The notes under the pieces are model-generated. The model ran no database searches. It was not told where the DNA came from and was given only the letters and a program-made list of their open reading frames with translations. Source: Rebecca billardiae RCC1528 (Eukaryota; Haptophyta). Taken from it: a stretch of 64,000 nucleotides of DNA. The translations under genes were made by a program, and so were the position numbers. Numbering within the stretch: position 1 is the first letter of the stretch; each line of letters opens with the position of its first letter. Location: positions 2,604,001 through 2,668,000 of the forward strand of contig OZ251224.1 of the NCBI GenBank assembly GCA_965240325.2, written 5' to 3'. Positions 20,601 through 32,200 of this stretch are shown piece after piece.

Positions 20601-23200
20601 CGGCTGCGACGTGCACGGACCTCACGGTCGACGCCTTCGCCGCCGCCGTCAGCCGGCGTGAGGTTGCTGCGTGCGAGCTGCAGTCAGCGCCGCCGCGGGC
20701 CATTGCGCCCCCCGTCCAGCACGCCGCCCCCGCGCTCCACGACTCGCCGCCCAGCCCGGACGAGACGGACGCGTTGCCGCCCCGCCCGCGCCGGGACGTG
20801 GTCCCGACGTCCACGGACGTGCTCATGGGCGCCTCCGCGGTGTGCAGCGCGCTCGGCATCGGGCCATGCCATTGGGCGCCCGATGGCGACCCGCCCGGGC
20901 TCATGACGAACGCCGCGGCCATCGCGGAGGCGGCGCTCACGTACGTGCAGTCGAACTACGACGTGATTGGGGGCACGGCGGCGTCGGCGGACCTGCTGCA
21001 CACGCTCCACCAGATCATGGTCGCCGGCCGCCCGCAGCGCTCGTTTGACAGGCCTCTCCCCCGGCCGGGCGGTGGGACGCGCGTGCGCGTCGCAGGCGTC
21101 GTCGGCGAGCTGCCCGTCCATGAACAAGAGCTGATGCTCGCCTCGAAGCACACGTGCGTCGCGGCGGCCATCGCGTGCGCCTCGGCGCTCGTGCTGCGCG
21201 TCAAGGCGGCACACCTGCGATACGACGCCCTCGCCGACGTCAGCGTGGGCGATGGTGCGTCCTTCGAGGCGGCGGACTACCTCACCAAGGTGCGCATCGT
21301 CAGCGCACGGCTCGTCGCGCCCGAGCGGAAGAAGCGGCTCACCTTCGAGCTCCTCGCCGTCTCCGAGGATAACGCCGGTGCTTACGACCGCGTGCTCAAC
21401 GCCGACACGAGCTCGCGGGCACTCCACCGGGACGAGGTGCTCGAGTTCACCTACGTGCCTTCGAAGACGCGCTCGTGGAAGTCGACGGAGGCGCTGTCAA
21501 CGCACAGCCGCGCGGCGGCCGGCGACGACGCCGACGCCGGCAACTTCGGCACGCTGTTCTTCGTCCCGCACATGCGCGACCCCGTGAAGGCAGCCGCCCT
21601 GGCGCGCCCGCCGCCTGCCGGGACGCCACCTGCCGCGCCGCCCGTGGGTGCGATTGTGGACTTTCGCCCCTTGTGCATCAGCGTGTGGGCTGACATCGTC
21701 CCGTTCTGCCAGGATCGGCTCTGGACGCACCCGGCGGACCCAGTCACCGGCAAAAGCAGCGGCGTGGACGCGCCGAAGATGTACGCCGCCGCGCTCCACA
21801 GGCGCGCGCCCTCGCTGGCGCGGCACGTACAGGCGGCGCCAGCGCGCAAGCGTCGCCTGAACGAACGCGGCGCCGACGCGGGCGGCGCGGGCGGCGCCGC
21901 CGGTGGGCGTGTGGTGGCGCGCCGGCCGGTCGGCGACCCGGGCCGCGTCGCCGTCACACGGCCATCCGCCGTCGCGCGCGCACCCGGGCCACCCGAACAG
22001 GCGACGCGCATGTGCACCGAGCTCGCTGCGGCCCACGCCCAGCTCGCTGAGATGGTGCACGGCATCCCCAACGCAATGGCACAAGCGATCGGACAACTCG
22101 CTGCGAACGACGCCAAGCGCCAGAAGGACTACGAGGCCTGGCGCGCGGCGGACGACGAGCGGCGCCGGCAGGAGCGCGCGGCGGACGAGGCCTGGCGCCA
22201 GCAGGAGCGCGCGGAGGCGGCGCGCCGACGCGACGAGGATCGCGCGGCCGCAATGAAACGTGACGAGATCGCGAGCGCGATGGTGGCGTCTATGCAGGCG
22301 TTGACGCAGTTCATGATGGACCGCAGCGCAGGTGGCGCACAGCCCGGCCCGCACGCGTCGGCGCACGCGGCGTGCGTCCAGCTGCCAACAGGCGAAGCAC
22401 CGCACGGCGCGCACGCCCCGGCTGCGGGCCCGTCGGTGAGCGCTGCGTCCGCTGCGCCCACGTCGCGCGCACCCACGGCACGGCGTGGCGCGCCGCCGCC
22501 GGTCGCATTCGGCCAGCGCGCGCGGCGCCGAGTGCCGCCCCCTGACTCGCGTGTGCCCGCCAGGCCGCTGCACTGTCGCTCCGTGCGCCGGCCGCGCAGG
22601 CCGACGAAGCCCCCGCGGGCCAGCCCCCGCCGGCCGCGCAGTAGACGCCGACCCACAAGGGCGCGTCCTGACGTGCCCACGCGCCGCCCACAGGTGCGCG
22701 CACACACCACATCGGGCGGCGCCAGCCGTGCGCACGCCGAGCGGCGTGTACGCGCAGCCCTGGCTCAGTCGCGCCCGACCGCCCCCGTGCGCGCGCGCGC
22801 GTCGCGGTGGCGTGCACAGGCTGCGCGCCACCCGGGGCGGCCACGCGGGTGGCCGCCACCGCTGGCAGCATCTGGCCACGAGCTCGGCACCCGGGGTGCC
22901 GGCGGAGTGGCTCGTCGGAATCGCCGTGGCCTGAGCCCGGTTCTCCGAGCACACGGCCACAGGCACCCCCCCGGCCAGCGCCTCTGCGCCACTCGCAGTG
23001 ACGGCGCCACAAGGGCCTACGGCGGGGCCCGCCGAGAAGGTCTTAGCGCAGGTCTTAGCGGGATGCAAGCAGCGCCACGCGCGACAACACTGATACACGC
23101 CGCCGGGGGCCCACACTGTGCCGGCCCGTGCTATGTCGTCGTCAGCTCGGACGCAGGCCGGCCGGCCGGTGCCGTGAGTCGGCGCCTGTCGTTCTGTTAG
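17501..23200 (+). CDS. MULE-encoded large repeat-rich coiled-coil protein of unknown function
   Basis: An open frame of 1,899 codons that I do not recognise. Its first ATG lies inside the left TIR. Residues 1 to about 85 are Arg-rich and may be leader or an unspliced intron; folded-looking sequence begins at [19 protein letters not shown]. Residues of about 180-385 are a [12 protein letters not shown] tandem repeat, followed by Ala/Pro-rich repeats to about residue 690. A conserved-looking globular stretch then runs from [18 protein letters not shown] to about [15 protein letters not shown] (residues 740-1420). Near residues 1510-1610 is a strongly charged coiled coil ([20 protein letters not shown] and following). 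The tail after about 22500 is compositionally odd. A short GT-AG intron ending CCCGCCAG near 22563 would shift to a frame ending QPPPAAQ with TAG at 22642-22644. By position it is the MURB counterpart, but no similarity to MURB is claimed. Confidence 0.7.
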   Translation: MRRRGARRKTCSRARHEGRSMPRTTLRGYACHARGRRARAAWSRAAHRARVCLRSRARRALAHVVTPCVLRRCAASCPRAARRPPPPAGTTPTATSFANGAAVDVVYEQGAPAVRAVVAALGVGAHGRVQTYVLRAAEGVSAHAWAAVPGDTVGASADGTVEGAGSLKRVPAAHVRAPPAGEQCAEQGQGAEQGAEQGALLGALLGAEPGAEQGKQAAEQGAEPGAEPGAEQGAEQGAQPGAGQGAGQGKQAAEQGAEPGAEQGAEQGKQGAQPGAGPGAEPGAEQGKQAAEQGAEPGAEQGAEQGAQPGAGQGAGPGAGPGAEQGKQGAEQGAEQGAEQGAQPGAGHGKQAAEQGTEPGAEQGAEQGAQPGAEQGAEQGADGRPARHGSTRVGGGSYAAQGIQQEAAGQRGAQGAAHHNGRGGVRTRAMRRQPPLAPPAEALPGVTSAPAPPSAPTAVAGVTAAPAAPPAAAGGPATSDERAEPPRAPVATLAPAPAPPPAPTAVAGVTAAPAAPPSAAGGPATSDERAEPPRAPVETLAGATGVTAAAPAPPPAAAGGPATRAERAEPPRAPAEAPAAATGVTAAAPAPPAPAAAADGPAGVNSDDAGGAASGEVARAATASTATRAERAEPPRAPAEARAAATGVTAAAPAPPAPAAAADGPAGVNSDDSGGAASGEVARAATASMGGAAAGAAGSHSHAPQQAPAAAQPGGGGHADDGGGVYGSGDGGSRELFAMSDVLQHVDHFFSGIYGKRRGFGGDTPAAPAQAHAHVLVRPSAVADADARTTKHGPQPNNGRLVPAILRFNRAFASRHLGGGGGTVRVVNVVCDATNNKHFGVLTDADAVRELCASGALYTRSEVDDAVREFYAGAAASVGGSVSELALRAAGEHFGVHGPLPYVLDADVRVALADAEADDDGVAGGDAPWVHRALALPSMRRSGQAVFGLPAVVAQAPSWCALVPTPLRAPAEQGTSPLLHAAVAVVDYRSVDTDDTDESEPVVGAHAYAIRFEKGWRLLTFATRPPSGAAGAMTAATCTDLTVDAFAAAVSRREVAACELQSAPPRAIAPPVQHAAPALHDSPPSPDETDALPPRPRRDVVPTSTDVLMGASAVCSALGIGPCHWAPDGDPPGLMTNAAAIAEAALTYVQSNYDVIGGTAASADLLHTLHQIMVAGRPQRSFDRPLPRPGGGTRVRVAGVVGELPVHEQELMLASKHTCVAAAIACASALVLRVKAAHLRYDALADVSVGDGASFEAADYLTKVRIVSARLVAPERKKRLTFELLAVSEDNAGAYDRVLNADTSSRALHRDEVLEFTYVPSKTRSWKSTEALSTHSRAAAGDDADAGNFGTLFFVPHMRDPVKAAALARPPPAGTPPAAPPVGAIVDFRPLCISVWADIVPFCQDRLWTHPADPVTGKSSGVDAPKMYAAALHRRAPSLARHVQAAPARKRRLNERGADAGGAGGAAGGRVVARRPVGDPGRVAVTRPSAVARAPGPPEQATRMCTELAAAHAQLAEMVHGIPNAMAQAIGQLAANDAKRQKDYEAWRAADDERRRQERAADEAWRQQERAEAARRRDEDRAAAMKRDEIASAMVASMQALTQFMMDRSAGGAQPGPHASAHAACVQLPTGEAPHGAHAPAAGPSVSAASAAPTSRAPTARRGAPPPVAFGQRARRRVPPPDSRVPARPLHCRSVRRPRRPTKPPRASPRRPRSRRRPTRARPDVPTRRPQVRAHTTSGGASRAHAERRVRAALAQSRPTAPVRARASRWRAQAARHPGRPRGWPPPLAASGHELGTRGAGGVARRNRRGLSPVLRAHGHRHPPGQRLCATRSDGATRAYGGARREGLSAGLSGMQAAPRATTLIHAAGGPHCAGPCYVVVSSDAGRPAGAVSRRLSFC
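18044..18645 (+). repeat. 12-bp tandem repeat encoding GAEQ-type units
   Basis: About fifty tandem copies of a 12-base unit, mostly GCCGAGCAGGGC with GCCGAGCCGGGC, GCCCAGCCGGGC and GGCAAGCAGGCC variants, all in one frame. They encode [12 protein letters not shown] and GKQA units. It includes a perfect 54-base palindrome at 18068-18121 where a few units are inverted, reading ALLGALLGA in the same frame. Confidence 0.95.
18900..19565 (+). repeat. Longer tandem repeats encoding Ala/Pro-rich units
   Basis: Four iterations of a roughly 120-190-base unit start near 18928, 19070, 19184 and 19377, each with ERAEPPRAP. The last two copies also share [10 protein letters not shown] and [15 protein letters not shown] almost exactly, marking a recent internal duplication inside the plus-strand MULE gene. 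Confidence 0.85.
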
Positions 23201-26200
23201 CTGGCACCTGGCGTGCTCAGGCGGCGTGGTGCGCACTCAACGTACCCCTGCAAGGGTGATGTAGCTCGCATGAAGTGCGCCAGACGCCCCTCGTTGTTGT
23301 CGCGCGCCGAACGCGCCTCCAGGGGCGCCGTCGCCGACACCACCGCGCCGAAGTGGCAACGGCCGTCGTACACCACGGCCATCCACGTCGTGCCCAACTG
23401 CGTGACGTCCAGACGCTGCAAGGCGCGCCGCGTGCGCTCGTCACGCAGGCGCAGGTGCGCATGCGTGCTCACTGCGACGCTGCCCTTGCGCCCGCCGTCG
23501 TCAGTCCGCCGCCAGCGAAGGCCCGGCCGCGTCTGCACGGGGTAGAACCAGACGTTGTCGGTGAACGCGCGCCACGCCGCCTCCTCCGGCGTAGCCCCGC
23601 CGCGCAGCTCAAGGACCACCAGCGGCAGGCCCGTGGCGCGCGCCGTCGCGACGTGCGAGCCCCACGCCGACCACGCACCAGCGCGCGCCGCATGCGCGCC
23701 AGCGCCGTCGCCCGTGTACCGGGCGCCGCGCGCGTACGCGCGCGCCGCTGCTCCCAGCGTCCGCACGCCTCCAGTATGTCGCAGTGGCAGTGGCAGCACC
23801 TCCTGCCAGTCCTCGTCCTGCACTTCGAGTCCTTGGCCGGTGCGGGCCCGGGGGATGGATGCTGGCTTGACGCCAAGCATGCCGAGCGCGCTTGCCGCCG
23901 ACGCCGTGGCCGACGCCGTGCCGAGCGTCTCGCCCGGTCCGTGCTCGTCCTCCCACGACGCGATGTACGAGCACACGCCGTCGCGCAGCGTCTGCGCGCG
24001 CGCGTTGGCGGCGGGCAGGTCGGCCCGCACGCCACGCGTGTCGTGCGCGAGCCACGCGTGAAAGTAGCAGTCGCCATCGCCGGGAACGTCCTGCACGCTC
24101 GTGCCGCCGCCGAAGAGCTCGCGGATGGCCGCGGCGACGTTGCCGTCGCCATCCACGCCGCCGGGTGCTCCTGTCTGTGCACCAGCCCGCGCCTCGGGCG
24201 GCAACGCCGGCGGCAGGGGCAGCACGGGGAAGCCCAGGCGCTCGAGCAGGACCGCGGCGTCGTCCACCGGCGCGTGCACGTGTGCGGCGGCCGCCGGAGC
24301 CACCGCAGCCGGCGCAGCCCCGTGCCCGGCGGGCGCCGGCGCCGCCGCACCCGCGTCCACGGTGGCGTCCGTCGCCGCCGCGGCGCGCGGCGCGGCTGCG
24401 CCGCGTGGCGCGGCATCACCCGCCGTCACGTCAGCGCGGCATCGCTCCGCCGTCACGTCAGCGGCGGTCTCGCCCAAGGCCAGGCGCAGCCCCAAGCCCA
24501 CGTCGCACCGCCATGCCCCGTCGGAGCCGTCGAGAGGGACCACCTCGGTGCCGAACGCGCTCGGGTCCAGCGCATCCACCTCGCACCCGCGCCGCCTGGA
24601 CGCCAGCCTCACGTGCGCGTCCGCAGCCGGCTGGAACGCACTCCAGCGCGACGCCGGCAACACCCCGTGCGCGCGCGGGGTGGCCTGCGGCGCAACCACT
24701 GCGTAGAACTGCCGGCGAGGACACACGTTGCGCACGATGGCCACCCAGCCGGTGCCCATCGCCCCGACGTCGAGCGTGCGCAGGACGCGTGCGTGCGTCT
24801 CGCGTCCCAGGCTCAGGCGCGCTTCGCACAGCGGACGTGCGTCCGCGTGCGCGGCGCCTGCGTCGGGCGTGTCGGCGCGCCGGCGCTTCGCGCCGGCGCC
24901 CCCGCGAGCGCGTGGCGCCGCCGGCGCCGGCGGCACGCGCACTGCCGTCGGAGGATACCACCGCACGTGCTCACGCATGGCGACGCCGTGCACGTCGCGA
25001 GCTCGGCGTGCGTAGGCCATGTCGAAGACGAGGAGGTGCACGCCGGCGGCGCGAGCGACTGCCGCGTACCACTCAGGGCCATCGCACGTGTTGCCCGGGC
25101 TGCTGACGTACCCGTCGCACGTGTACTCCGCCGCTCGCACTGCCAGCGTCACTGCGTCGTCCAGATCGCGCACGCCCTGGCCGGGGGTGTGCCACGACGA
25201 CGAGTCGTCGGGGGCCACCATGCGCAGAGCCCGCAAACGCGCCTGCCCAGCTTCGTCGCCACCTGCGCTCTCCGGGGGAAGTGCGCGCACGTCAGCGCCG
25301 CACAAGCCGATGAAGCGCGCCTGCGCTCGCAGGTCCTCTGCCGACTCGGCCGGGCCCAGCGCGCCACCCCAGCCGACGGAGTGCTCGGTGGGCGTCGCAT
25401 GCGCGTGCGCGGCCAGCCACGACGCGGCCGCCGCGCGCAGGCGCCGCGCGCAGCACGCCCACCACAGGGCCTCAAGCGTGCTGGGCGGACGCGCCCGCGC
25501 GTGCGCGTGCGCGAGCACCGCGTGCAGCACGTCGTCACCGTCGGCTGGCACGGGCAACGGCTGTGCGGCGCCCGCGCCCCAGAGGTCGTCGAGCACTGCC
25601 TGGGCGCAGCACAGCCGTAATCGGGCGAATTCGGCGTCGTGGTCGTCTGCGCCGGCGGCGGCGTCGGCGGCGTGGAACAGGCGCACCGGCGCGTGGCGGT
25701 CATCGCCCGCGGCGCGCGCTCCAGCGTCGCGCACCGGCAGACCAGTGCGCGCCAAGTGGGCGACCGCGTCGTCCGCGGTGGCGACGGCTGTGTCGTCCGC
25801 GGCACCAGACGTGCCACGCGCCGTCCCCAGCAGGTCGGCGCCTGCGCGCGTTGGGCCCGGCGTCGGCACCGACCGCGCCGCCGACGATGGCCCCGCCGTG
25901 GACGCGCGGGCGCCCGCCGCCTGGCGCGAAGCCGGCGGCAGGCGCCCATCCGCGGCCGCACCGCCCGCGTCGTCGGCGGCGGCCGCAGTCCGAGGGCGCT
26001 TGGGCGCGCACGGCGCAGACGCGGCCCCCGCGCCCGCGCGGGAGGTGCCAGCCGCGGCGCCCGCCTGGCCTGCGGCGCCTGCGCCCGCGCCGCCGCCGCC
26101 AGCCAGGACGTCCGCCAGGCCCGCCGCCGCCGCCGCGACGTCGTGTGCGCCTGCGTGCGCCCACACGTGGGAGGCCGCGTTCGGAGCGGCGCCGCCCGAG

Positions 26201-29200
26201 CCCCTCGCGCCGCCACTGCCCTCGGCGGGCACGGCGGGCGACGCGTGCGCGCGCGCCAGCTCGGCGGGGGCGGCGGCGGCGCGCGCAAACTGTGCCAGCA
26301 CCTTGCCCGTCGTCGCGCTGGACGCGCCGAATGCGTCACCGGCCGTCTCGCTGAGCGTGGGCCACGGTGCTGACAGGCCGCGACTGCACATGAACATGGC
26401 TGCCCTGCCCCGACCGATGCCAGGTATGCGCTGCAACGCCGCGAGCACTGCGGCGCTGTCGTCAGCGAGGCGCGCGTACGCCGACTCGGACTCCGCCGCC
26501 TCCGCCGGTGGCTCTGCCGCGCCCGCGCGCGCCCGAGGGACTCGCGCACCCGGTGGCGGTGGCGCGTGGGCGCCGGGCCACGGGGGGCGGAAGGGATGCT
26601 CAGTCGCCGCCAGCGGTACTGTGTCGCCCGTGGCCGGCAGCGGCTCCGCGGCGTGCGCGCGCGCGCGCGCGGCGGGCGTCGTGCCGGCGTCCGCGCCACT
26701 GCGCGGGCCCGTCGTGCCCTCAGGCGGTGCGGCCGGCCGCTGCGTGGCGGCGTTTGGCATCGGTGCCGTCGCGAAGCCCATGCGTACGCCGGTGCCGCCA
26801 AGTGCCTGCGAGGCGATCGCGCGCGCGCAGTGCCGGCGCGGGCCGCCGCGCGCGCCCGCGCCCGCCGCGGCGGCGCCGTCGCGCGTCTGGGCGGCCGCCG
26901 GCTGCGCGCGCCCGGGCGCGGGCGCCGCCGCGCCGCGGCCCCCGCGGCCGCCTGCGCGGCCCCCGCGCGCGCCTGCGGTGCGCGCGGGGTCGCCGCGCGC
27001 GGCCCCACCGCCGTGCTGTCCGCGCATACGGTGGTATGGCACGTCCTCCGGCCTCGCGCCGCGCGGCCCGTCGGGCGCCGCCGCCTCGCCCGCCGCGGCT
27101 GCGCGCGCTTCGCGCAGGCGCTTCCACGCCCCCGCGACGAGCAGGAAGTAGCAGCACGTGCACATGTACAGCCCGCTGTCCAGCGCGCCGAGGTGCCACA
27201 CATACTTGCACTGCGCGGGCGAGTGGATGAAGCAGGCGCAGCCCTGGCACGCCAGTCGGGGGTCGATCGGCGGCGAGTCCGCCGGCCACGCCGCGCTGAG
27301 GTCCGCGGCCTCGGGGTCGAAACACGCGCAGCAGCGCAGTTGCGCGGCGGCGGTCGTGCCGGCCGTGTACGTGGCAAAGTGGCGACGTCGCTGGTTCGCA
27401 ACCACACCCTCGCGGAGCGGGCCGGCCACGCGCACGAGCACGTTAGTGTCGTCGAGCACGTGCGTGTGCGCGATGCCGTACAGGTGCTCCGGCAGCCCCT
27501 CGAGCACACGCGCGAGCTCGTCGCGGTGCGCTTCGCGCACGCGCCGGGCGAAGTCGCCGTCCGGGGCTTGCTCCCTCAAGGGGCGCACGTACGACGCCGC
27601 GGATTTGCCCAACTGCACGCGCGGCGCGCGCGCGCGCGGTGCGCGCGGGTGGCGCGCCCCGGCGCGGCCCTCCCAGAACGCCAGCCGTCGCGCCGAGGAC
27701 GCGGGCCTGCCCACGCGCGCGGGCACCGCTGGCATGGCCACGTACTTTTCGAGCAGGGCGCGCTTGGCGAGAGCGGGCAGCAGCAGAGCCGCAATGGCGT
27801 CCTCCAGGCGCTGGGGCGGTGTGATGACGTCGAGCTTGGTGATGGCCACGACGCGCCCGAGCGTGTCCACCCGGGTGTCGTTGGCGTCGCGCTCGACCCG
27901 AAGGCCCACCTGCGCGAACCACGTCTCGCAGCGCAGGTCCTGGGGCAAGCACGTGCCCATGGCACGGCCGACGGAGGTCGCCACGCGGCAGAAGTGCATG
28001 CACGGCAGGCGCTTGCGGCGCAGCAACGCGCAGCACCGGAACTCGTCGAGGTACACGTGGCGCGGCGCCGAGCCGTCCGTGGTGTTGAGCATGCGCAGGG
28101 CACCTGCGTGCGGCCCGTCGAGGACACGGTGCACTTCCACCTGAGAGAGCGTGCGCGCCGTGCTCACCTGCTGGCGCACGTATTCCAGGTGCCGTGGCGG
28201 CAACCCGTGCACCTCATCATCGGCGTCGGGCTTCAGGGCGTGGCGCACGGCGACGCTGCGGTGCGTCGCGTAGAGGCGAAAGAGGTTGTCGTGCAGGTCG
28301 AGCAGCATCCACACCGGGCCCTGCGCCTTGCGCACCGGCAGCAGCCAGTGCATGAAGGACTCCGCCGGCGCGGACGTCACGTAGCCGCGCAGGGACACCG
28401 GCGCGAAGCACGGGAAGAGCTCCTCGCGGGGGATGACGTCGAGGATGCGCTTGGCCGACTCTGGCATCTCCACCCAGGCGGCCTCCCACACCTCCTCGGT
28501 CAACGCGTCCACGCACGCGTCGAACACGCGCAGGATGGTGGGCACCTCGTTCGCCGAGTGTGCGTAGCCCGTGATGAAGGTCTGGCGCTTGTGGAACGTG
28601 CACAGGAAGAGGTGCCTGCGCGGGCACAGCAGCTTCCACGCGCCGCGCAGGCCCTTCTGGCCGTCCGAGATGGTGACGCCGTTGGGGTCGTCCCACACAG
28701 CCGCCCCGCCGAGGTGCTGCATGAGGTATCCGACGTGCGCGCACCACGAGTCCAGGCACTCCACGTCGACGATGTACGACACGCACAAGACGAACAGCTG
28801 CCGGTTGGCGTTCACGGCCAGCGTGACGAAGAGCATGCCTGCGTCGCGCGCGTGCGTGCGCGCGGGCAGGTCAGACGGGCGGGCGCTGAGGCGGCACGGA
28901 CGCACGCGGCGTCGCGAGGGCGTGCCCGGGTGCGGCGGGCGCGCGCACCCGCGCGCTTCGCGCCACCGCTGGCGGGGCGGTGCAGGAAGCACGCGTCGCT
29001 GAACGCGGCCGTGTTGCCCTTCGCGTGAAAGTGCTCGCGGTAAAGCGCCTTGGCCTGCTTGGGCACGTAGTGGAAGCCACCCACTGCCTTCTTGCCGCGC
29101 ACGTCAGCCAGCGCCTTCTGCACCTCCGCCGCGTCGGGGTTGAAGGCCGCGCGCTGCGCGCCCGCCGGCAGCCCCTGCTGCACCTCGTCGTGCACGCGGC

Positions 29201-32200
29201 CGAACATGGCCAGCAGCGCGTCCTCGACCGAGTTCTCGTGGAAGATGATGGGCGCGACCTCGTTGCCCTCCTGCGACAGCGACGCGCACACGGCCACGAG
29301 GTCGCGCGACATGGCCGTGTCGTCCCCATAGATCTCGGCGCGCGCTTCTTTGTGCGCTCGCGCGATGAGCGATTCACCCATGGGGAGCTCTGCGTCCAGC
29401 TGGCGCGCGACCTCTCGTGCTTGCTGCGGGCCGTAGCACAGCTGCGCGTGCGTGGTCCCGCGCCGGGCCAAGCGCGCCTTCCAGTCCTCGACGATCGCCC
29501 GCCCGAGCTCGTGTTGGGAGTACGGCGTCGTGCGCACGCCCGGCTGGTTGGTCGGGCGCGGCAGCGAGCCGATGGGGTGTTCCTCGGACCCCTTGCCCAT
29601 GCGCAGGTTGCGGCACATGGAGCCGTGCGCGACCGAGCGTTGCACGGCCCACGGCGGCGCGCCAAACGTGTCCACGTACTTCGACGGGCCCACCACCACC
29701 ACGGACGGGCACCCGGGCGTGGGGCATCCGATCGTCAGCTTGGCGCGGTCGACGCGCCGCGTCGGCGGCATGGCCCCCCGGTGCAGCGCGCACTCCGAGG
29801 CGTGCGTGAGCGCGTCGGCGAGGCGCGGGTACACCTGGCGCACCATCGGGGGCTCGAGCAGGGTGGCGTCCGCCTTCACCTGGGAGTACGGGCGCGGCGC
29901 CCGCAAGCCCATTTTCCTCCACAGTGCCAGGGGCCGGAGCTCGAGGCGGTGCGCTGCCGCCGACGTGCTCGCCGAGGTGCTCGACGGCGCGGAGTAGCGG
30001 AAGTACCCGGCGTCACCGCCGTGGTGCAGCGACTCCGGCGCAACAAGCCGGGCGCCGGCCTGGCCGGCGCGGGGCTCGGCGGGACCGGTGGAGGGCGGCT
30101 GCGCGCGAGCGACGATGGGTGGACACGGCATGAGGGCAGCCAGCGGGTCGCGCGCGCGAGCGGCGTCGCTGTCGGCGGACTCGTCCGCCTGCAGTGCCGC
30201 CTGCGCCGCGCGCGCGCGGGCGTCCGCGCAGTCGTCGTCCGCGATGCCCTCCTCCCAGTCGCGCACGTCGATGGCGGCACTGGCGGGATCGGCGTCCGTG
30301 ACGAGCGGCTCGCCGCGGGCGTCGGACTCGCCGACGCGCATCGTCGGCCAGTCCGCGCTCAGGGCGAACAGCGGCGCGTTGCCGCGGGCGGCCGCCGTCG
30401 TGTGCGTCCTATGGCCCACGGACGCGTCGACGAGGGGCACTCCACCGCGCGCCCATGCGGGCGCCGACTTCTCCGTCGCCAACGCGTCGGCAAGGTGGCC
30501 ACCGAGGTGGGCACGCTGGCCGGCGTGCAGGGCCAGGGCGAGGTCCCCGCCGGACAAGAGGCCACCTGCGTGCGGCAGCGCAGGGAGGGCCCTCAGCCGC
30601 GCGTCGTCGTCGTCATTGCCGCCGTCGCCACCGGAGGCGCCGCGCGGCTGCGGCGGCGCGCGCGAGGCGCAGCCGGGCGGCTGCGCGATCACCGCGCGCG
30701 CGCTGCTGCTGTCGAGGGGCGGCCCCGCCGGGTGGAGTGGCGGGCGCGCCGTCGCGGCGCACACAGCGGCGCCGGGCACCGTCACCGCGACGCAGGGCAC
30801 GGCGTCGCCCGCAGCGCAGGGTGCGCCCGGCGCTGGCGTTGCCACGCGAGCGGGCGAAGAGTGCCCATCGCCAGGCCGCGGCGACGCGGGCTCGTGCGCG
30901 CCCGGCGCGTCCGAGCTCGAGCTTTGGCGGGCGCCGGTGTGCCGCAGCGGGGCGGACGCTGCGTCGGGGCGACGCACGGCCGTGGGCGCGCGCGGCCCGA
31001 CAGCCGGGTCGTCAACGCCATCGGCGCGTGGGGGCCGCGCGCCCTCGTCAAAGGGGGCGCCCACGTGCGCGCCCGTGCCGTGCGCGGCCGCGGCGGTGGG
31101 CGCGCGCCCACCGCCGTCGGCGTGAGGCGCGGGGTGGCCGCCCGCAAGCCCCACGACGTGGGGCACGGCAGGCGCCGCTGCGCGCTCATGTGCGAGCTGC
31201 GCGCCGTCGGCAGCGCACACGGGCAGCGCCAGCTGCAGCGCCGACTGCGCCCAGGCCCGCTGCTCGTGGTCCGACGGCGCCTGCTGGCCGTGCGCCGCGG
31301 TCGGCAGGTCGACCACCAGGCGGGAGACGTACTCGTGGTGCGCAGGCGAGCCGAGCCGGAAGCGGGCGTCAGCGCCAGCGCGCGTGGGCTCAGCCCCCCA
31401 GCGCAGCCTGGTCTCAAACGAGTGCTGGAGCCCGCGCTCGAGGGCGGGCACGAGCCGATACGGCGTGGGAGGCGGGTCGGAGCGCGCCGCGCACGGCGTG
31501 GCGGCGGGGCGAGGCGCGCTCGGCGGCGGCGTGAACGAAGCGCGGAATGTGTCCGCGAGGCCCCGCCCCCCGAATGAGAACACAGCCTTCAGGACGAGCG
31601 CGTCCGCCGCACCCTGACGCGTAGGCCTCTTGCGCGAGGACGACGGCACGGACCCCGAGGACGCGGCGCGCGCACTGGGGGCCGAGCGGTGATGCCACAT
31701 GGCGGGGAAGATGTGCACTGCACCTGCGCTTTCCTGCAGGGCAACGTCGCCGTGCAGCGGCACGGCGTCGGCGCGCGCACCGGGGGGGCGCGCGCCGACC
31801 GTCTGCAGCGGGAAGGGATTGGTGGGCACACTTTGCGGCAAGTGCAAGAGGACCACTGCCGTCCACAGATGGTCCTCGTCGGTCGTGCCGTCGACGTGCC
31901 ACCCGTACGTCGTGACGTCGCCGTCGTCGCACGTGCCGCGGCCCCCGTCGGGCGGACGCATCGGCCGCCCGAAGACATGCCAGGCCGTGAGGTCGAGCGC
32001 GTCGAGGCCGCGGACACCGTCAGAGGCGTCGCCGCGGAACAACGAGCTCACGACGCCCTTCAGCGCCGCCACCACGCGCTCAAAGGCGCGGCACCCCAGC
32101 ACCGAGCGCGCAGAGGAGCCGTGGTCGCCCACCCCCCAGCGCCGCTGCGCGGCCGCCTCGCCGCCCGCGTCCGCGGACTGGTACGCGTGCACCGTGCGCA

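Noticed and set aside
25019-31577. Plus-strand open frames of 700-870 codons opposite the MULE transposase
   Set aside because: They are antisense shadows of the transposase; Arg/Ala-rich with no domain.
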